64,000 nucleotides of DNA from SKLM01 sp964514285 (GTDB taxonomy: Bacteria; Chloroflexota; Anaerolineae; B4-G1). This document shows positions 7,834 to 16,167 of this stretch, in pieces (position 1 is the stretch's first letter; the number at the start of each line of letters is the position of its first letter). Location of the stretch: positions 1-64,000 of the forward strand of contig CAZEQC010000004.1 of the NCBI GenBank assembly GCA_964514285.1, written 5' to 3'. The position numbers and the translations under genes are program-made. The notes beneath the pieces were generated by a model that ran no database searches, was not told the DNA's origin, and saw only the letters and a program-made list of their open reading frames with translations.

Positions 7834-8901
7834 ATGGATCTTGAACGTTCTCTTATTGGACAGATCGTCCCCCCACTGGACGAGGAAGCCATGGCGGCAG
7901 CACGGGCCCGCCAGAACACCCTCACCAAGCCGCCGGGCAGCCTGGGACGCCTTGAGGCTCTCTCCATCCAGCTCGCCGGTATCTACGGCGAGCCCACGCC
8001 GACCATCGAACACAAAGTGATCATCACCATGGCCGGCGATCACGGCGTGGTCGCCGAGGGTGTCAGCGCCTTTCCTCAGGAGATCACGGCTCAGATGGTG
8101 ACCAACTTCCTGAACGATGGCGCAGCCATCAACGTGCTGGCCAGACACGTCGGCGCCCGCGTGGTGGTCGTCGACATGGGGGTGGCAGCGGACATAGCGT
8201 CCTCGCCCGGCCTCATAGACAGGAAGGTAGCGCCTGGCACGCATAACCTCGCTCAGGGGCCAGCGATGACGCGAAAGCAAGCCCTCGAGGCCTTGAAAGC
8301 CGGTGCCGAAATCGTCGAGAGCGAGCTAGAACGCGGCCTGGACATCTTAGCCGTCGGGGAGATGGGCATCGGCAACACGACGCCGTCCACCGCCATCGCT
8401 GCCGCTTTCACCGGTCAGCCCCCCGCCGAACTGGCCGGGAGGGGGACCGGCGTCGACGACAGAGGACTTAGCCGAAAAATAGAGGCGGTGGAGCGCGGGC
8501 TGGACCTCAATCAACCCGATCCGAACGACGCGATTGACGTCCTGGCGAAGGTGGGCGGGTTTGAGATCGGCGGCATGGCCGGCGCTATGCTAGCAGCCGC
8601 CGCTCACGGTCGGCCGGTGATGGTCGATGGGTTCATCGCCACAGCGGCTGCTATGGTGAGCGTCGGACTGGCCCCAACCATGCAGCCCTACTTGATCGCC
8701 GGTCATCTGTCGAATGAGCGGGGACACAGAGCCATATTGGACTGGCTGGGGTTGGATCCTCTTCTCGATCTCGACATGCGGCTGGGCGAGGGCACCGGGG
8801 CTGCGCTGAGCTTCTCTCTGGCCGAGGCGGCCTGCAAGGTGCTGGGCGAGATGGCCACCTTCGCCGAGGCCGGGCTCTCCAGCGGCAAAGAAGGCAGCTA
8901 G
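7834..8901 (+). CDS. cobT: Nicotinate-nucleotide--dimethylbenzimidazole phosphoribosyltransferase
   Basis: CobT makes alpha-ribazole phosphate from a lower-ligand base and nicotinate mononucleotide. The 355-residue product matches the usual length (about 350). It has the N-terminal LTKPPGSLGRLE segment (about 30-41), VIITMAGDHGVVAEGVSAFP, GEMGIGNTTPSTAIAA (about 173-188) and the C-terminal RLGEGTGAAL, which contains the family's catalytic Glu. AAGGA at about 7823 supports the ATG. The gene lies after the assembly gap and before cobS, in the same direction as the whole salvage operon. Confidence 0.96.
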   Translation: MDLERSLIGQIVPPLDEEAMAAARARQNTLTKPPGSLGRLEALSIQLAGIYGEPTPTIEHKVIITMAGDHGVVAEGVSAFPQEITAQMVTNFLNDGAAINVLARHVGARVVVVDMGVAADIASSPGLIDRKVAPGTHNLAQGPAMTRKQALEALKAGAEIVESELERGLDILAVGEMGIGNTTPSTAIAAAFTGQPPAELAGRGTGVDDRGLSRKIEAVERGLDLNQPDPNDAIDVLAKVGGFEIGGMAGAMLAAAAHGRPVMVDGFIATAAAMVSVGLAPTMQPYLIAGHLSNERGHRAILDWLGLDPLLDLDMRLGEGTGAALSFSLAEAACKVLGEMATFAEAGLSSGKEGS

Positions 8902-8950
8902 CACATCCTATTGGCTAACAACGGCACCTTACAGGACAGAGAGGCGAGAC

Positions 8951-9712
8951 GTGTCTATCATCAACTGGCTGGTTGAACGCTGCCTTCTACCGCCCTTGGC
9001 AGCGCTTCAGTTCCTGACCATCATCCCGCCCATCATCCGGCGCCCGTTCACGCCGCGTGAGCTGGGACGGGCCGTGGGCTTCTTCCCCCTGGTTGGGGCC
9101 CTAGTGGGTGCAGTGCTGACGATGCTCGACCAATTGCTGTCTGCGATGCTTCCTGCGAACGTGACTGCAGCCCTGCTGTTGGCTGCGTGGGTGGTGATCA
9201 CCGGCGCCCTCCACATCGATGGCTTCCTCGACAGTCTCGATGGCCTCTTCGGCGGTTACACGCCCGACAGGCGCTTGGAGATTATGCACGACGAGCGGGT
9301 GGGGGCCTTCGGCCTTGCCGGCGGGGTGCTGCTCCTGATCCTCAAGACCACGGCTCTGACCACCCTCCGCCAACGAGGAGCGGCGCTCCTGGTGGCCCCC
9401 ACGATGGCCCGTTGGGGGATGAGCCTGGGCATCGCCCTGTTTCCCTACGCTCGTGCGGAGGGCCTGGGTCGGGCGATGAAGGATCAGACCGGCTGGGAGC
9501 AAGTGGCCCTCTCCACGGCGATCGCCCTCGCCGTCGCGTGGCTCAGCGGGAGGCCTCTAGGCTGGTTGGCCCTGGCCCTGACGAGTCTCCTCACCTGGCT
9601 CGTCGCCCGATTCGTCTTGGGGCGCGTCCCGGGCCTCACGGGCGACATCTACGGGGCGCTCGGCGAGACGCTGGAGCTCGCCCTGCTGCTTCTCTTCGCC
9701 ACGGTCACGTGA
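8951..9712 (+). CDS. cobS: Adenosylcobinamide-GDP ribazoletransferase (cobalamin synthase)
   Basis: This 253-residue membrane protein starts at GTG 8951 after GAGAGGCGAG. The family signature is clear: ALHIDGFLDSLDGLFGGYTPDRRLEIMHDERVGAFG (split here at the DSLDG element, about 88-110), with the Asp-rich Mg2+ site DGFLDSLDG. About six hydrophobic segments place it in the cytoplasmic membrane. It joins adenosyl-GDP-cobinamide to alpha-ribazole or its phosphate, the last condensation of nucleotide-loop assembly. It is one base away from cbiZ. Confidence 0.95.
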   Translation: MSIINWLVERCLLPPLAALQFLTIIPPIIRRPFTPRELGRAVGFFPLVGALVGAVLTMLDQLLSAMLPANVTAALLLAAWVVITGALHIDGFLDSLDGLFGGYTPDRRLEIMHDERVGAFGLAGGVLLLILKTTALTTLRQRGAALLVAPTMARWGMSLGIALFPYARAEGLGRAMKDQTGWEQVALSTAIALAVAWLSGRPLGWLALALTSLLTWLVARFVLGRVPGLTGDIYGALGETLELALLLLFATVT

Positions 9713-9713
9713 T

Positions 9714-10370
9714 ATGAAGGGCTTCCACTTCCCGCAGGCGGAGATCGCACGGACGTCGGGCAACCCGGGCAGCGCGCTCGTCGTCCGCAGTGGACGGACG
9801 TTGCACACCCTCTCCTCGGCCGTCGTCGGTGGAGGCTTCCACCAGACGCGCGTCATCGTCAACCGCCACGTGGACAAGACCTACGACGTCCAGGACGCCT
9901 CCAGCGACCTGATCGTTTTCGCCCGCCAACATGGTATTCACGAGAACTTTGTGGGCCTTATGACGGCCGTCTACTTGGATGATGCCCGGGCCGCTACCTG
10001 GGGTGATGGAGACCTGACCATCGCCACTGTGGCAACGGTTGGTCTGGGCAATCGTATCGCGGCGGGCGTGTCCGAGCTAGCACCACTCGGGCCGGGGACG
10101 ATCAATCTGATCGTGCTCATCGACGGGCATCTGCCCCCTGCTGCCATGGTCAACGCCGTCATCACCGCCACCGAGGCGAAATCCCGCGTGTTGAGCGATC
10201 ATCGCATCCACACAGAGGACGGGCGCCCAGCCACCGGAACGTCGACGGACGCGGTCGTCGCGGCGTGTACCGGAAAAGGGAAAGCGCGGTCATATGCCGG
10301 CCCGGTCACGCAGGTTGGCTGGGGTATCGCCCACACCGTACGTCGAGCTATGACAGCATCACTGCAGTAG
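9714..10370 (+). CDS. cbiZ: Adenosylcobinamide amidohydrolase CbiZ
   Basis: The 218-residue product shows the CbiZ family pattern: an N-terminal SSAVVGGG segment (about 35-42), TVATVGLGNRIAAG (about 103-116), GTINLIVLIDG, AMVNAVITATEAKSRVL (about 144-160) and ATGTSTDAVVAAC (about 171-183). CbiZ cleaves the aminopropanol side chain from adenosylcobinamide (and, in some bacteria, from non-preferred cobamides) to give adenosylcobyric acid, which CbiB can rebuild. It is best known in archaea and scattered bacteria. It starts 1 base after the cobS stop. Confidence 0.93.
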   Translation: MKGFHFPQAEIARTSGNPGSALVVRSGRTLHTLSSAVVGGGFHQTRVIVNRHVDKTYDVQDASSDLIVFARQHGIHENFVGLMTAVYLDDARAATWGDGDLTIATVATVGLGNRIAAGVSELAPLGPGTINLIVLIDGHLPPAAMVNAVITATEAKSRVLSDHRIHTEDGRPATGTSTDAVVAACTGKGKARSYAGPVTQVGWGIAHTVRRAMTASLQ

Positions 10371-10432
10371 AGAGCACGAACCCATTCGTCTTTCGTGCGC
10401 TTCCGCGCCCGATTCTTGGCACCGAGCTTGCT

Positions 10433-11416
10433 ATGAGAGATAGAGAAGATCGACCCCGGATCAACGACGTCGCACGACCAACGGCTCTGCTCACGGCCCT
10501 CCTCTTGGATCTGACGCTGGGGGATCCGCCCAATCGGTTCCATCCGGTGGCATGGATGGGCTCCCTTATCGCTGAATCGCGGCGGCGCGCGCCTCGTCAC
10601 GGGCGTTTGGCGCAGCTGCTCTACGGCGCGCTCGTCGCCATCGGCGGGACGCTGGGGGCGTTGAGCGCGGGACGCCTGGCGGAGAAAATGGCCGAGCGCC
10701 TGCCCCCGCCCCTCAATTGGCTGACCCAGGGAGCTGTGCTGAAGATGACCTTCTCTGTGGGCAGGCTGACGGGTGTCGCACGTCAGATAGAGACGACCCT
10801 GACCGCCGAGGAACGACATCTTGTGGAAGCTCGACGCCTGGTCGCCTGGCACTTGGTCAGCCGTGACACGTCCCGTCTGGATTCTCATCAGGTTGCTGCC
10901 GCCACCATTGAATCGGTGGCGGAAAGCACATCTGATGGTATCATGGCACCGCTGTTGGCCTATGCTGTTTTTGGCCTACCTGGGGCGCTGGCTTATCGCT
11001 TCGCCAACACAGCCGACTCGATGCTGGGGTACCGCGATGCGGCTCGGGAGTGGCTGGGCAAGGTACCGGCTCGACTTGACGACGCGCTCAACGTGGTTCC
11101 GGCCCGGGTCACGGCGTTTCTAATCACTCTGGGAGCAGCCCTCGTCGGCGAGAACGCGCGGAACGCCTGGCGCACGTGGCGTCGGGACAGCGGCAAGACC
11201 GCCAGCCCCAACGCCGGCCATCCAATGAGCGCCATGGCAGGCGCGTTGGAGGTCGAGTTGGAAAAGGTCGATCATTACACCCTGGGCAAGGGACACCGTT
11301 CACCCCATGCCGGGGATATTAGGCGCGCGGTGAAGGTCACGCAGGCGGCGGTGGGGTTGGGTATCCCTCTGCTGACCGGACTGATCCTGATAACCCGCCA
11401 CCCGAGCCAGAAGTAG
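10433..11416 (+). CDS. cbiB: Adenosylcobinamide-phosphate synthase CbiB/CobD-type
   Basis: The 327-residue integral membrane protein matches CbiB: LLLDLTLGDPPNRFHPVAWMG near the N-terminus, ESTSDGIMAPLLAYAVFGLPGALAYR in two blocks (about 165-190), NTADSMLGYRD (about 192-202), and SPNAGHPMSAMAGAL followed by HYTLG (about 260-285). It amidates cobyric acid with (R)-1-amino-2-propanol phosphate. ATG 10433 is chosen because the conserved region begins about 20 residues later; the frame is open upstream to 10265, inside cbiZ, without conservation. The Shine-Dalgarno is weak. Confidence 0.93.
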   Translation: MRDREDRPRINDVARPTALLTALLLDLTLGDPPNRFHPVAWMGSLIAESRRRAPRHGRLAQLLYGALVAIGGTLGALSAGRLAEKMAERLPPPLNWLTQGAVLKMTFSVGRLTGVARQIETTLTAEERHLVEARRLVAWHLVSRDTSRLDSHQVAAATIESVAESTSDGIMAPLLAYAVFGLPGALAYRFANTADSMLGYRDAAREWLGKVPARLDDALNVVPARVTAFLITLGAALVGENARNAWRTWRRDSGKTASPNAGHPMSAMAGALEVELEKVDHYTLGKGHRSPHAGDIRRAVKVTQAAVGLGIPLLTGLILITRHPSQK

Positions 11417-11424
11417 AGGGCTTT

Positions 11425-12552
11425 ATGCAAAACGAGAAGGACGATCGAACAATCTTCCCTCGTCCTGAGGTCCTGGACGCTGCTTCAGTCCCGCACGGGG
11501 CGCCGGACTACGAGGAACTGGAGGCCTGGGGGCTCGCCCCGGACGATGTTCTCGACTTCAGCGTCAACGGCAATCCCTATGGGCCGCCGCCGGGGGTCCG
11601 CGAGGCCCTAAAGGACGTGCCCCTAGATCGCTATCCAGACCGGGATGCCCTGGCGCTCCGGCGCGCCCTTTCCAGGCACCTGGGCGTGTCGACTCAGAGG
11701 ATTATGGCAGGCAACGGCACGGCGGAGCTCATCTGGCTCATCGCCCTGGCCTTCGTCCGCTCGGGCGATCGAGTGCTGGTGCTGGAACCGACGTTCGGCG
11801 AATACGCCCGTGCCGTCACCCTAATGGGCGCACGGGTGGAGACCTGGCGTGCCAGGCCGGAGAGCGACTTCGCCATCGAGCCCGATCAGGTGACCCAACA
11901 CCTGCGGCAAGCACAGCCTCGGCTAGTCTTTCTCTGCAATCCCAACAACCCGACCGGATCCGCCGTCTCGACGGCCCTCATCGAGGCCTGGGCAAACGAG
12001 TATCCAGAGACCCTCTTCATCGTGGACGAGGCCTACCTCTCCTTCGCTACCTTAAGTGAACCAGCCTCAGCGCCGAATCTGCGCTCGACATCGACGTTGG
12101 ACGCTGAGAACGTGCTGACGCTGCGATCTATGACCAAGGACTACGCGCTGGCCGGCCTAAGGCTCGGCTATCTGGTTGCCGATGAGTCGGTGGTCGACGC
12201 CCTGGTCCGCGTTCGCCCACCCTGGAACGTCAATGCTATGGCTCAGGCAGCCGGCGTCGCGGCACTGGAGGCCGAGGACTACGTCCAGACCTCCATAGCT
12301 CGGCTCTGCAAAGCCAAGAGGTCCCTGCTGGAAGCTATGGAAGCCCTCGGCCTGGAGCCACTGCCCTCAGCAACGCACTTCTTCCTCCTGGCGGTGGACG
12401 ACGCCGCCACGGTTCGCCGGGACTTGCTGGCCCAAGGAATCCAGGTGCGCGACTGCACCTCCTTCGGCCTTCCCCACCACGTGCGGATCGCTACCCTCCG
12501 TCCCCCAGATAACGCCCGCCTTATAGAGGCACTCCAAGAGATATTAGCATGA
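11425..12552 (+). CDS. cobD: Threonine-phosphate decarboxylase CobD (PLP, histidinol-P aminotransferase fold)
   Basis: The 375-residue aminotransferase class I/II protein begins 8 bases after cbiB. Visible motifs are the N-terminal PDYEELEAWGLAPDDVLDFSVNGNPYG region (about 24-52; DFSVN.NP is typical of CobD), FLCNPNNPTGS (about 170-180), FIVDEAYLSF and SMTKDYALAGLRLGY (about 233-247) with the PLP lysine. It would decarboxylate L-threonine phosphate made by the PduX-like kinase to aminopropanol phosphate for CbiB. A histidinol-phosphate aminotransferase is the only serious alternative; context argues for CobD. Confidence 0.9.
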   Translation: MQNEKDDRTIFPRPEVLDAASVPHGAPDYEELEAWGLAPDDVLDFSVNGNPYGPPPGVREALKDVPLDRYPDRDALALRRALSRHLGVSTQRIMAGNGTAELIWLIALAFVRSGDRVLVLEPTFGEYARAVTLMGARVETWRARPESDFAIEPDQVTQHLRQAQPRLVFLCNPNNPTGSAVSTALIEAWANEYPETLFIVDEAYLSFATLSEPASAPNLRSTSTLDAENVLTLRSMTKDYALAGLRLGYLVADESVVDALVRVRPPWNVNAMAQAAGVAALEAEDYVQTSIARLCKAKRSLLEAMEALGLEPLPSATHFFLLAVDDAATVRRDLLAQGIQVRDCTSFGLPHHVRIATLRPPDNARLIEALQEILA

Positions 12553-13781
12553 CGAGACTTCTCTTGATCCGGCACGGGACTACCGCATGGAACGTCGAAC
12601 GACGCTACCAAGGCCAGACAGACACGACACTGAATGAGGATGGGCGTGAGCAAGTGCTGCGGTTGGCAAAACGTCTGCGGTCAGAGGACCTCGACGCCCT
12701 GTACGCCAGTGACCTCCAGCGAGCCTGGAAAACCGCAGAGCGGGTCGCAGCTCGGCACCACCTGACCATCCAGCCGGAACCTCGCTTGCGAGAGATCAGC
12801 TTCGGTGAGTGGGAGGGGAAAACACACCAAGAGATTGCAGAAAGCGATCCGGAATCACTGAACAAGTGGTTTGACGACCCAGTACACCAATCACCGCCAG
12901 GAGGCGAGACACTGCAGGACGTGGTGGAGCGCGTGAGGGCCGCATACGACGATATCCTGGAGCAACACCCTGACCAGACAGTGGCTATCGTGGCGCACGG
13001 GGGGACGCTGCGCGTGCTCCTCTGTCTCGCCCTGGGTGTACCTCCGGAGATCTACTGGCGGTTCCGCTTCGATGTCGCCTCTCTCTCCGAACTGAACACC
13101 TACGACGGAGGAGTCGTCTTGAACGTTTTGAACGACACGTCCCATCTCCGCCCGCAACAGGCGCGGCGTTCTGTGCAGACGGACCAGGCCCCAGCGAAAA
13201 ACGCGTCACAAGGAAGCTTGATCCTGGTGCTTGGCGGCGCCCGCAGTGGCAAGAGCGACTTCGCCCAACGGATGGTGGAGAACATGCGGTTTGATTCAGG
13301 CTCGAACCAGCCCTCGATCCTATTCGTGGCCACCGCGGAACCCGGCGACGAGGAGATGGAGCAGCGGATAGAGAGACATCGCCAGGCCCGCTCAGACGAT
13401 TGGCGCACGCTTGAGGCGCCTCGAAACGTGGGAAAGGCTATCCTCAACGTCGCGGCTGAGCACAATGTCGAGGCCGTTCTCGTAGACTGCATGACGCTGC
13501 TGACCTCGAATCTGCTCATGGGTGCCGAAGATGTCTTCGCTGAAGAGACCGAGGCCGCGATAATGAGCGAGGTGGAGGACCTGATCGCCTGCGCCAAACA
13601 GCTCCCCGCGCCCCTCGTCGTGGTGTCTAACGAGGTGGGATGGGGGCTTGTACCGTCCTATCCCCTGGGACGCGCCTATCGCGACCTCCTCGGCCGGGCT
13701 AATCAAGCGCTCGCCGACGCGGCCGACGAGGTCATCCTCCTCGTCGCAGGGATACCTCAGATCATCAAGGGACGACGCTAG
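12549..13781 (+). CDS. cobC-cobU: CobC-CobU fusion: alpha-ribazole phosphatase + adenosylcobinamide kinase/guanylyltransferase
   Basis: This 410-residue protein overlaps cobD by four bases (ATGA). Residues 1 to about 200 form a histidine phosphatase (LLLIRHGTTAWNVERRYQG at the start, AHGGTLRVLL near 150-160), which fits CobC. After a linker, residues about 222-410 form CobU: Walker A GGARSGKSDFAQ (about 228-239), ATAEPGDEEM, ERHRQARSDDWRTLE with the conserved His/Trp region, VLVDCMTLL, and VSNEVGWGLVPSYPLGRAYRD. CobU activates cobinamide (phosphate) with GTP and CobC removes the phosphate of alpha-ribazole-P or cobalamin-P. They are normally separate genes, so this fusion joins two non-consecutive steps. 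Confidence 0.93.
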   Translation: MTRLLLIRHGTTAWNVERRYQGQTDTTLNEDGREQVLRLAKRLRSEDLDALYASDLQRAWKTAERVAARHHLTIQPEPRLREISFGEWEGKTHQEIAESDPESLNKWFDDPVHQSPPGGETLQDVVERVRAAYDDILEQHPDQTVAIVAHGGTLRVLLCLALGVPPEIYWRFRFDVASLSELNTYDGGVVLNVLNDTSHLRPQQARRSVQTDQAPAKNASQGSLILVLGGARSGKSDFAQRMVENMRFDSGSNQPSILFVATAEPGDEEMEQRIERHRQARSDDWRTLEAPRNVGKAILNVAAEHNVEAVLVDCMTLLTSNLLMGAEDVFAEETEAAIMSEVEDLIACAKQLPAPLVVVSNEVGWGLVPSYPLGRAYRDLLGRANQALADAADEVILLVAGIPQIIKGRR

Positions 13782-13842
13782 CCCAGATGTGGACCTTCAC
13801 GTATCGTCGCCGAGGGCGGGAACCGTCGGCCAAGGATCAGCC

Positions 13843-14775
13843 ATGATTCTCGTCACCGGGGCCACGAACTTCGTCGGTCGGAGCGTTGTGCGTCAGTTGG
13901 CCAAGGAGAGGTACGAGATCTGTTGCATGGTCCAGACCTCCCAGTTCGAGCAGCAATTCCCGACCGACGTCACGTTCTCAATCGTAGGAGCAACCCTGGA
14001 GGATGCTTCGGCGTTGCGTGAGGCTATGGAGGGCGCGGACGTCGTGATCCACCTGACTCGCGAGGAAGATCGCCCCCACGAACGGACGCTGATGGATCAC
14101 CTCGAGGGAACCAAGAATCTGCTTGAAGCGGCTCAGGACAGCGGGGTAACTCGATTCATCTACCTAAGCCGACTCGGCGCCACACCTGCCTCTGCCTATC
14201 CCCTCTTTCGCATCAAGGGGGAGTCGGAGATCGCCATCGCCGAGAGCGGACTCGACCACACGATCTTCCGATCGGCCGTCATCTACAGCCCACAGGATGC
14301 CTTCACGACCAAACTGGTGATGCTGGCGAAGATGTGCCCCCTCGTATTACCTATTCCCGACGTCGGTATGGCGCGCTTTCAACCCCTCTCGGTCGAGGAT
14401 TTGGCCCGATGCATCGTGGCAACGATCGATCGTGACGACTTGATCGGTCGGATGATCCCCCTCGGGGGACCGGAACACTTCACCTTCGAACAGATGATAC
14501 AGCGGGTGCTGGAGGCTGCCGGTATGCGAAGACATCTGCTGCACCTGCAGATACCTTTGATGCAGACCGGGGCCGAGATGCTCGAGGCTCTTCTGGTCCG
14601 CAGTCCAACGCCGGACTGGTGGCTCGACCTCGCAGCCGTGGGGAGTGCAACGGATCTGGGAACCATCCCCAAGCACTTTGGCTTCGAGCCTTGCCGCTTC
14701 GCCCAGTGCCTCAATTACCTACGTCGGAGCAGACCCTGGCGCCGGGCGTTCATTCGTCACGTCCTGGGTCGCTGA
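13843..14775 (+). CDS. NAD(P)-binding Rossmann/NmrA-like protein (atypical SDR, NDUFA9-like)
   Basis: From ATG 13843 (AGGA 8 bases upstream) the product has 310 residues. It opens with the dinucleotide fold MILVTGATNFVGRSVVRQL (GxxxFxG type) and continues with VVIHLTREED, a GTKNLLEAA helix and FIYLSRLGA, as in extended/atypical SDRs used as NAD(P)H sensors or epimerase-like enzymes. There is no clear YxxxK catalytic pair, so it may bind nucleotide without classical SDR catalysis. It follows the cobamide operon by 61 bases but has no obvious cobamide role. Its 3' end overlaps the opposing GT2 gene by 26 bases. Confidence 0.75.
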   Translation: MILVTGATNFVGRSVVRQLAKERYEICCMVQTSQFEQQFPTDVTFSIVGATLEDASALREAMEGADVVIHLTREEDRPHERTLMDHLEGTKNLLEAAQDSGVTRFIYLSRLGATPASAYPLFRIKGESEIAIAESGLDHTIFRSAVIYSPQDAFTTKLVMLAKMCPLVLPIPDVGMARFQPLSVEDLARCIVATIDRDDLIGRMIPLGGPEHFTFEQMIQRVLEAAGMRRHLLHLQIPLMQTGAEMLEALLVRSPTPDWWLDLAAVGSATDLGTIPKHFGFEPCRFAQCLNYLRRSRPWRRAFIRHVLGR

Positions 14776-15484
14776 CCGATCCAGCTACGTCACGCGAAAA
14801 GCGGTGCTTCACCAACGTCCAGATAGCCTCTAGGCCATCTCTCCAGTTGATCTTCTTGCCCTCTTCCAATCCACGAGGCTGATAGGAGATAGGGATCTCG
14901 TGAATCTCGATATCGTGCCTGAGTAGCTTGCTCGTGACCTCTGGACAAAACTCGAAACCGTCAGACTGCAGGTCCAGGCTTCTCAGCAACTCGGTACGAA
15001 AGAGCTTATAGCCGGTGGCCTCGTCCGTCAGATCAGAGCCATAGAGCAGGTTCGCAAACCAACTGACGAGACGGCCACCCCAGTAGAACGTCCACGAGGA
15101 GCGGGGATTGTCCCGAAGATTACGCGAGCCATACACAACCCGTACCGAGGGGTCCTCAAAGAGCGCCAACAACCGGGGGTAGTCCTCAGGGTCATACTCC
15201 AGATCAGCATCCTGGGTGATGACAATGTCCCCGCTCACGTGCTCCAGGGCGGTGCGGATGGCCGCCCCTTTTCCCTGGTTCTGCTCGTGATGGTAGACCT
15301 TGATCAGGTCAGGACGCTCCGCAGCGATATACTCCAGCACGTCGTGGCTCCGATCAGTTGAGCCATCGTTTACCACGATGATCTCCCGCTCGGTATCTCC
15401 AAGATCCACGGCCAAGACACGCTCAATCAACCGAGCCACAGTCCGCGCCTCATTGTAGACAGGGACAATAACAGACAGCTTCAT
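14750..15484 (-). CDS. Glycosyltransferase family 2 (dolichyl-phosphate mannose synthase-like)
   Basis: The 244-residue product begins MKLSVIVPVYNEARTVARL, the classical GT2 start, followed by IIVVNDGSTDRS (about 39-50), NQGKGAAIRTAL, the DXD-type TQDADLEYDPEDY (about 90-102) and a late CPEVTSKLL region near 185-195. It lacks a long TM region, so it is probably a cytoplasmic or peripheral polyprenyl-phosphate sugar transferase. The ATG at 15484 is preferred since the upstream open frame is not conserved and runs to the uridine kinase gene. It is last of a four-gene minus-strand set. Confidence 0.88.
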   Translation of the reverse strand: MKLSVIVPVYNEARTVARLIERVLAVDLGDTEREIIVVNDGSTDRSHDVLEYIAAERPDLIKVYHHEQNQGKGAAIRTALEHVSGDIVITQDADLEYDPEDYPRLLALFEDPSVRVVYGSRNLRDNPRSSWTFYWGGRLVSWFANLLYGSDLTDEATGYKLFRTELLRSLDLQSDGFEFCPEVTSKLLRHDIEIHEIPISYQPRGLEEGKKINWRDGLEAIWTLVKHRFSRDVAGSVSDPGRDE

Positions 15485-15506
15485 CTTGTCAATAGGACGA
15501 CCTACC

Positions 15507-16157
15507 TCACGATCCGTCACATCGATCCTCAGTTCCAAGCCCCTCCGCCAGCATACCTTTGACACGGGCGGCTACCATACCTATAGCAACCTCGTTGAAC
15601 CCTCCCTCGGGGATGATGACGTCCGCGTAGCGCTTGCTTGGCTCGACAAACTCCAGATGCATGGGGCGGACCGTCGAGAGATACTGTTCACAGACCGACT
15701 GAACGCTACGGCCACGCTCCTCGATGTCTCGCCGCAATCGCCGAATGAAGCGCACGTCGGCATCGGTGTCGATATAGATCTTGACGTCAAAAAGCTTACG
15801 CAGGTCAGGCTCGACGAAGACCAGAATGCCCTCGACGATGACCACCGATGCCACCTCGACCCGCCGCGTGCGGTCCGTGCGCGTGTGAGACGTGAAGTCG
15901 TAGATGGGGATCTCCACCGGCTGCCCATCACGGAGCTTCTTCAGATGCTTCACCAGCAGTTCCGTCTCCAATGCATCGGGGTGATCGAAGTTGACCTGAG
16001 CCCGCAGCCGCTCCGGAAGATGGCTCAGATCGCGGTAGTAGGCATCGTGAGCGATATAGGTGATGTGCTCAGCCCCTACTCGATCTAGAATGCGGCTCGC
16101 CACGGTCGTCTTACCCGAGCCGGTCCCACCCGCTACACCAATGATGATCGGCTTCAT
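15507..16157 (-). CDS. udk: Uridine/cytidine kinase
   Basis: This 216-residue protein matches the Udk family at its normal length. It has P-loop GVAGGTGSGKTTVASRI (about 7-23), AHDAYYRDLS (about 36-45) with the nucleoside-binding region, NFDHPDALETELL, PIYDFTSHTR (about 84-93), VIVEGILVF and the Arg-rich lid RFIRRLRRDIEERGRS. It phosphorylates uridine/cytidine to the 5'-monophosphates in pyrimidine salvage. It lies 10 bases downstream of the membrane protein gene and 22 bases before the GT2 gene, so it is probably cotranscribed with both. Confidence 0.95.
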   Translation of the reverse strand: MKPIIIGVAGGTGSGKTTVASRILDRVGAEHITYIAHDAYYRDLSHLPERLRAQVNFDHPDALETELLVKHLKKLRDGQPVEIPIYDFTSHTRTDRTRRVEVASVVIVEGILVFVEPDLRKLFDVKIYIDTDADVRFIRRLRRDIEERGRSVQSVCEQYLSTVRPMHLEFVEPSKRYADVIIPEGGFNEVAIGMVAARVKGMLAEGLGTEDRCDGS

Positions 16158-16167
16158 CCACCCTCCT

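Noticed and set aside
13648..13842. N-terminal extension of the NmrA-like protein
   Set aside because: The extension overlaps CobU coding sequence, is low complexity, and the Rossmann fold starts at the ATG of 13843.
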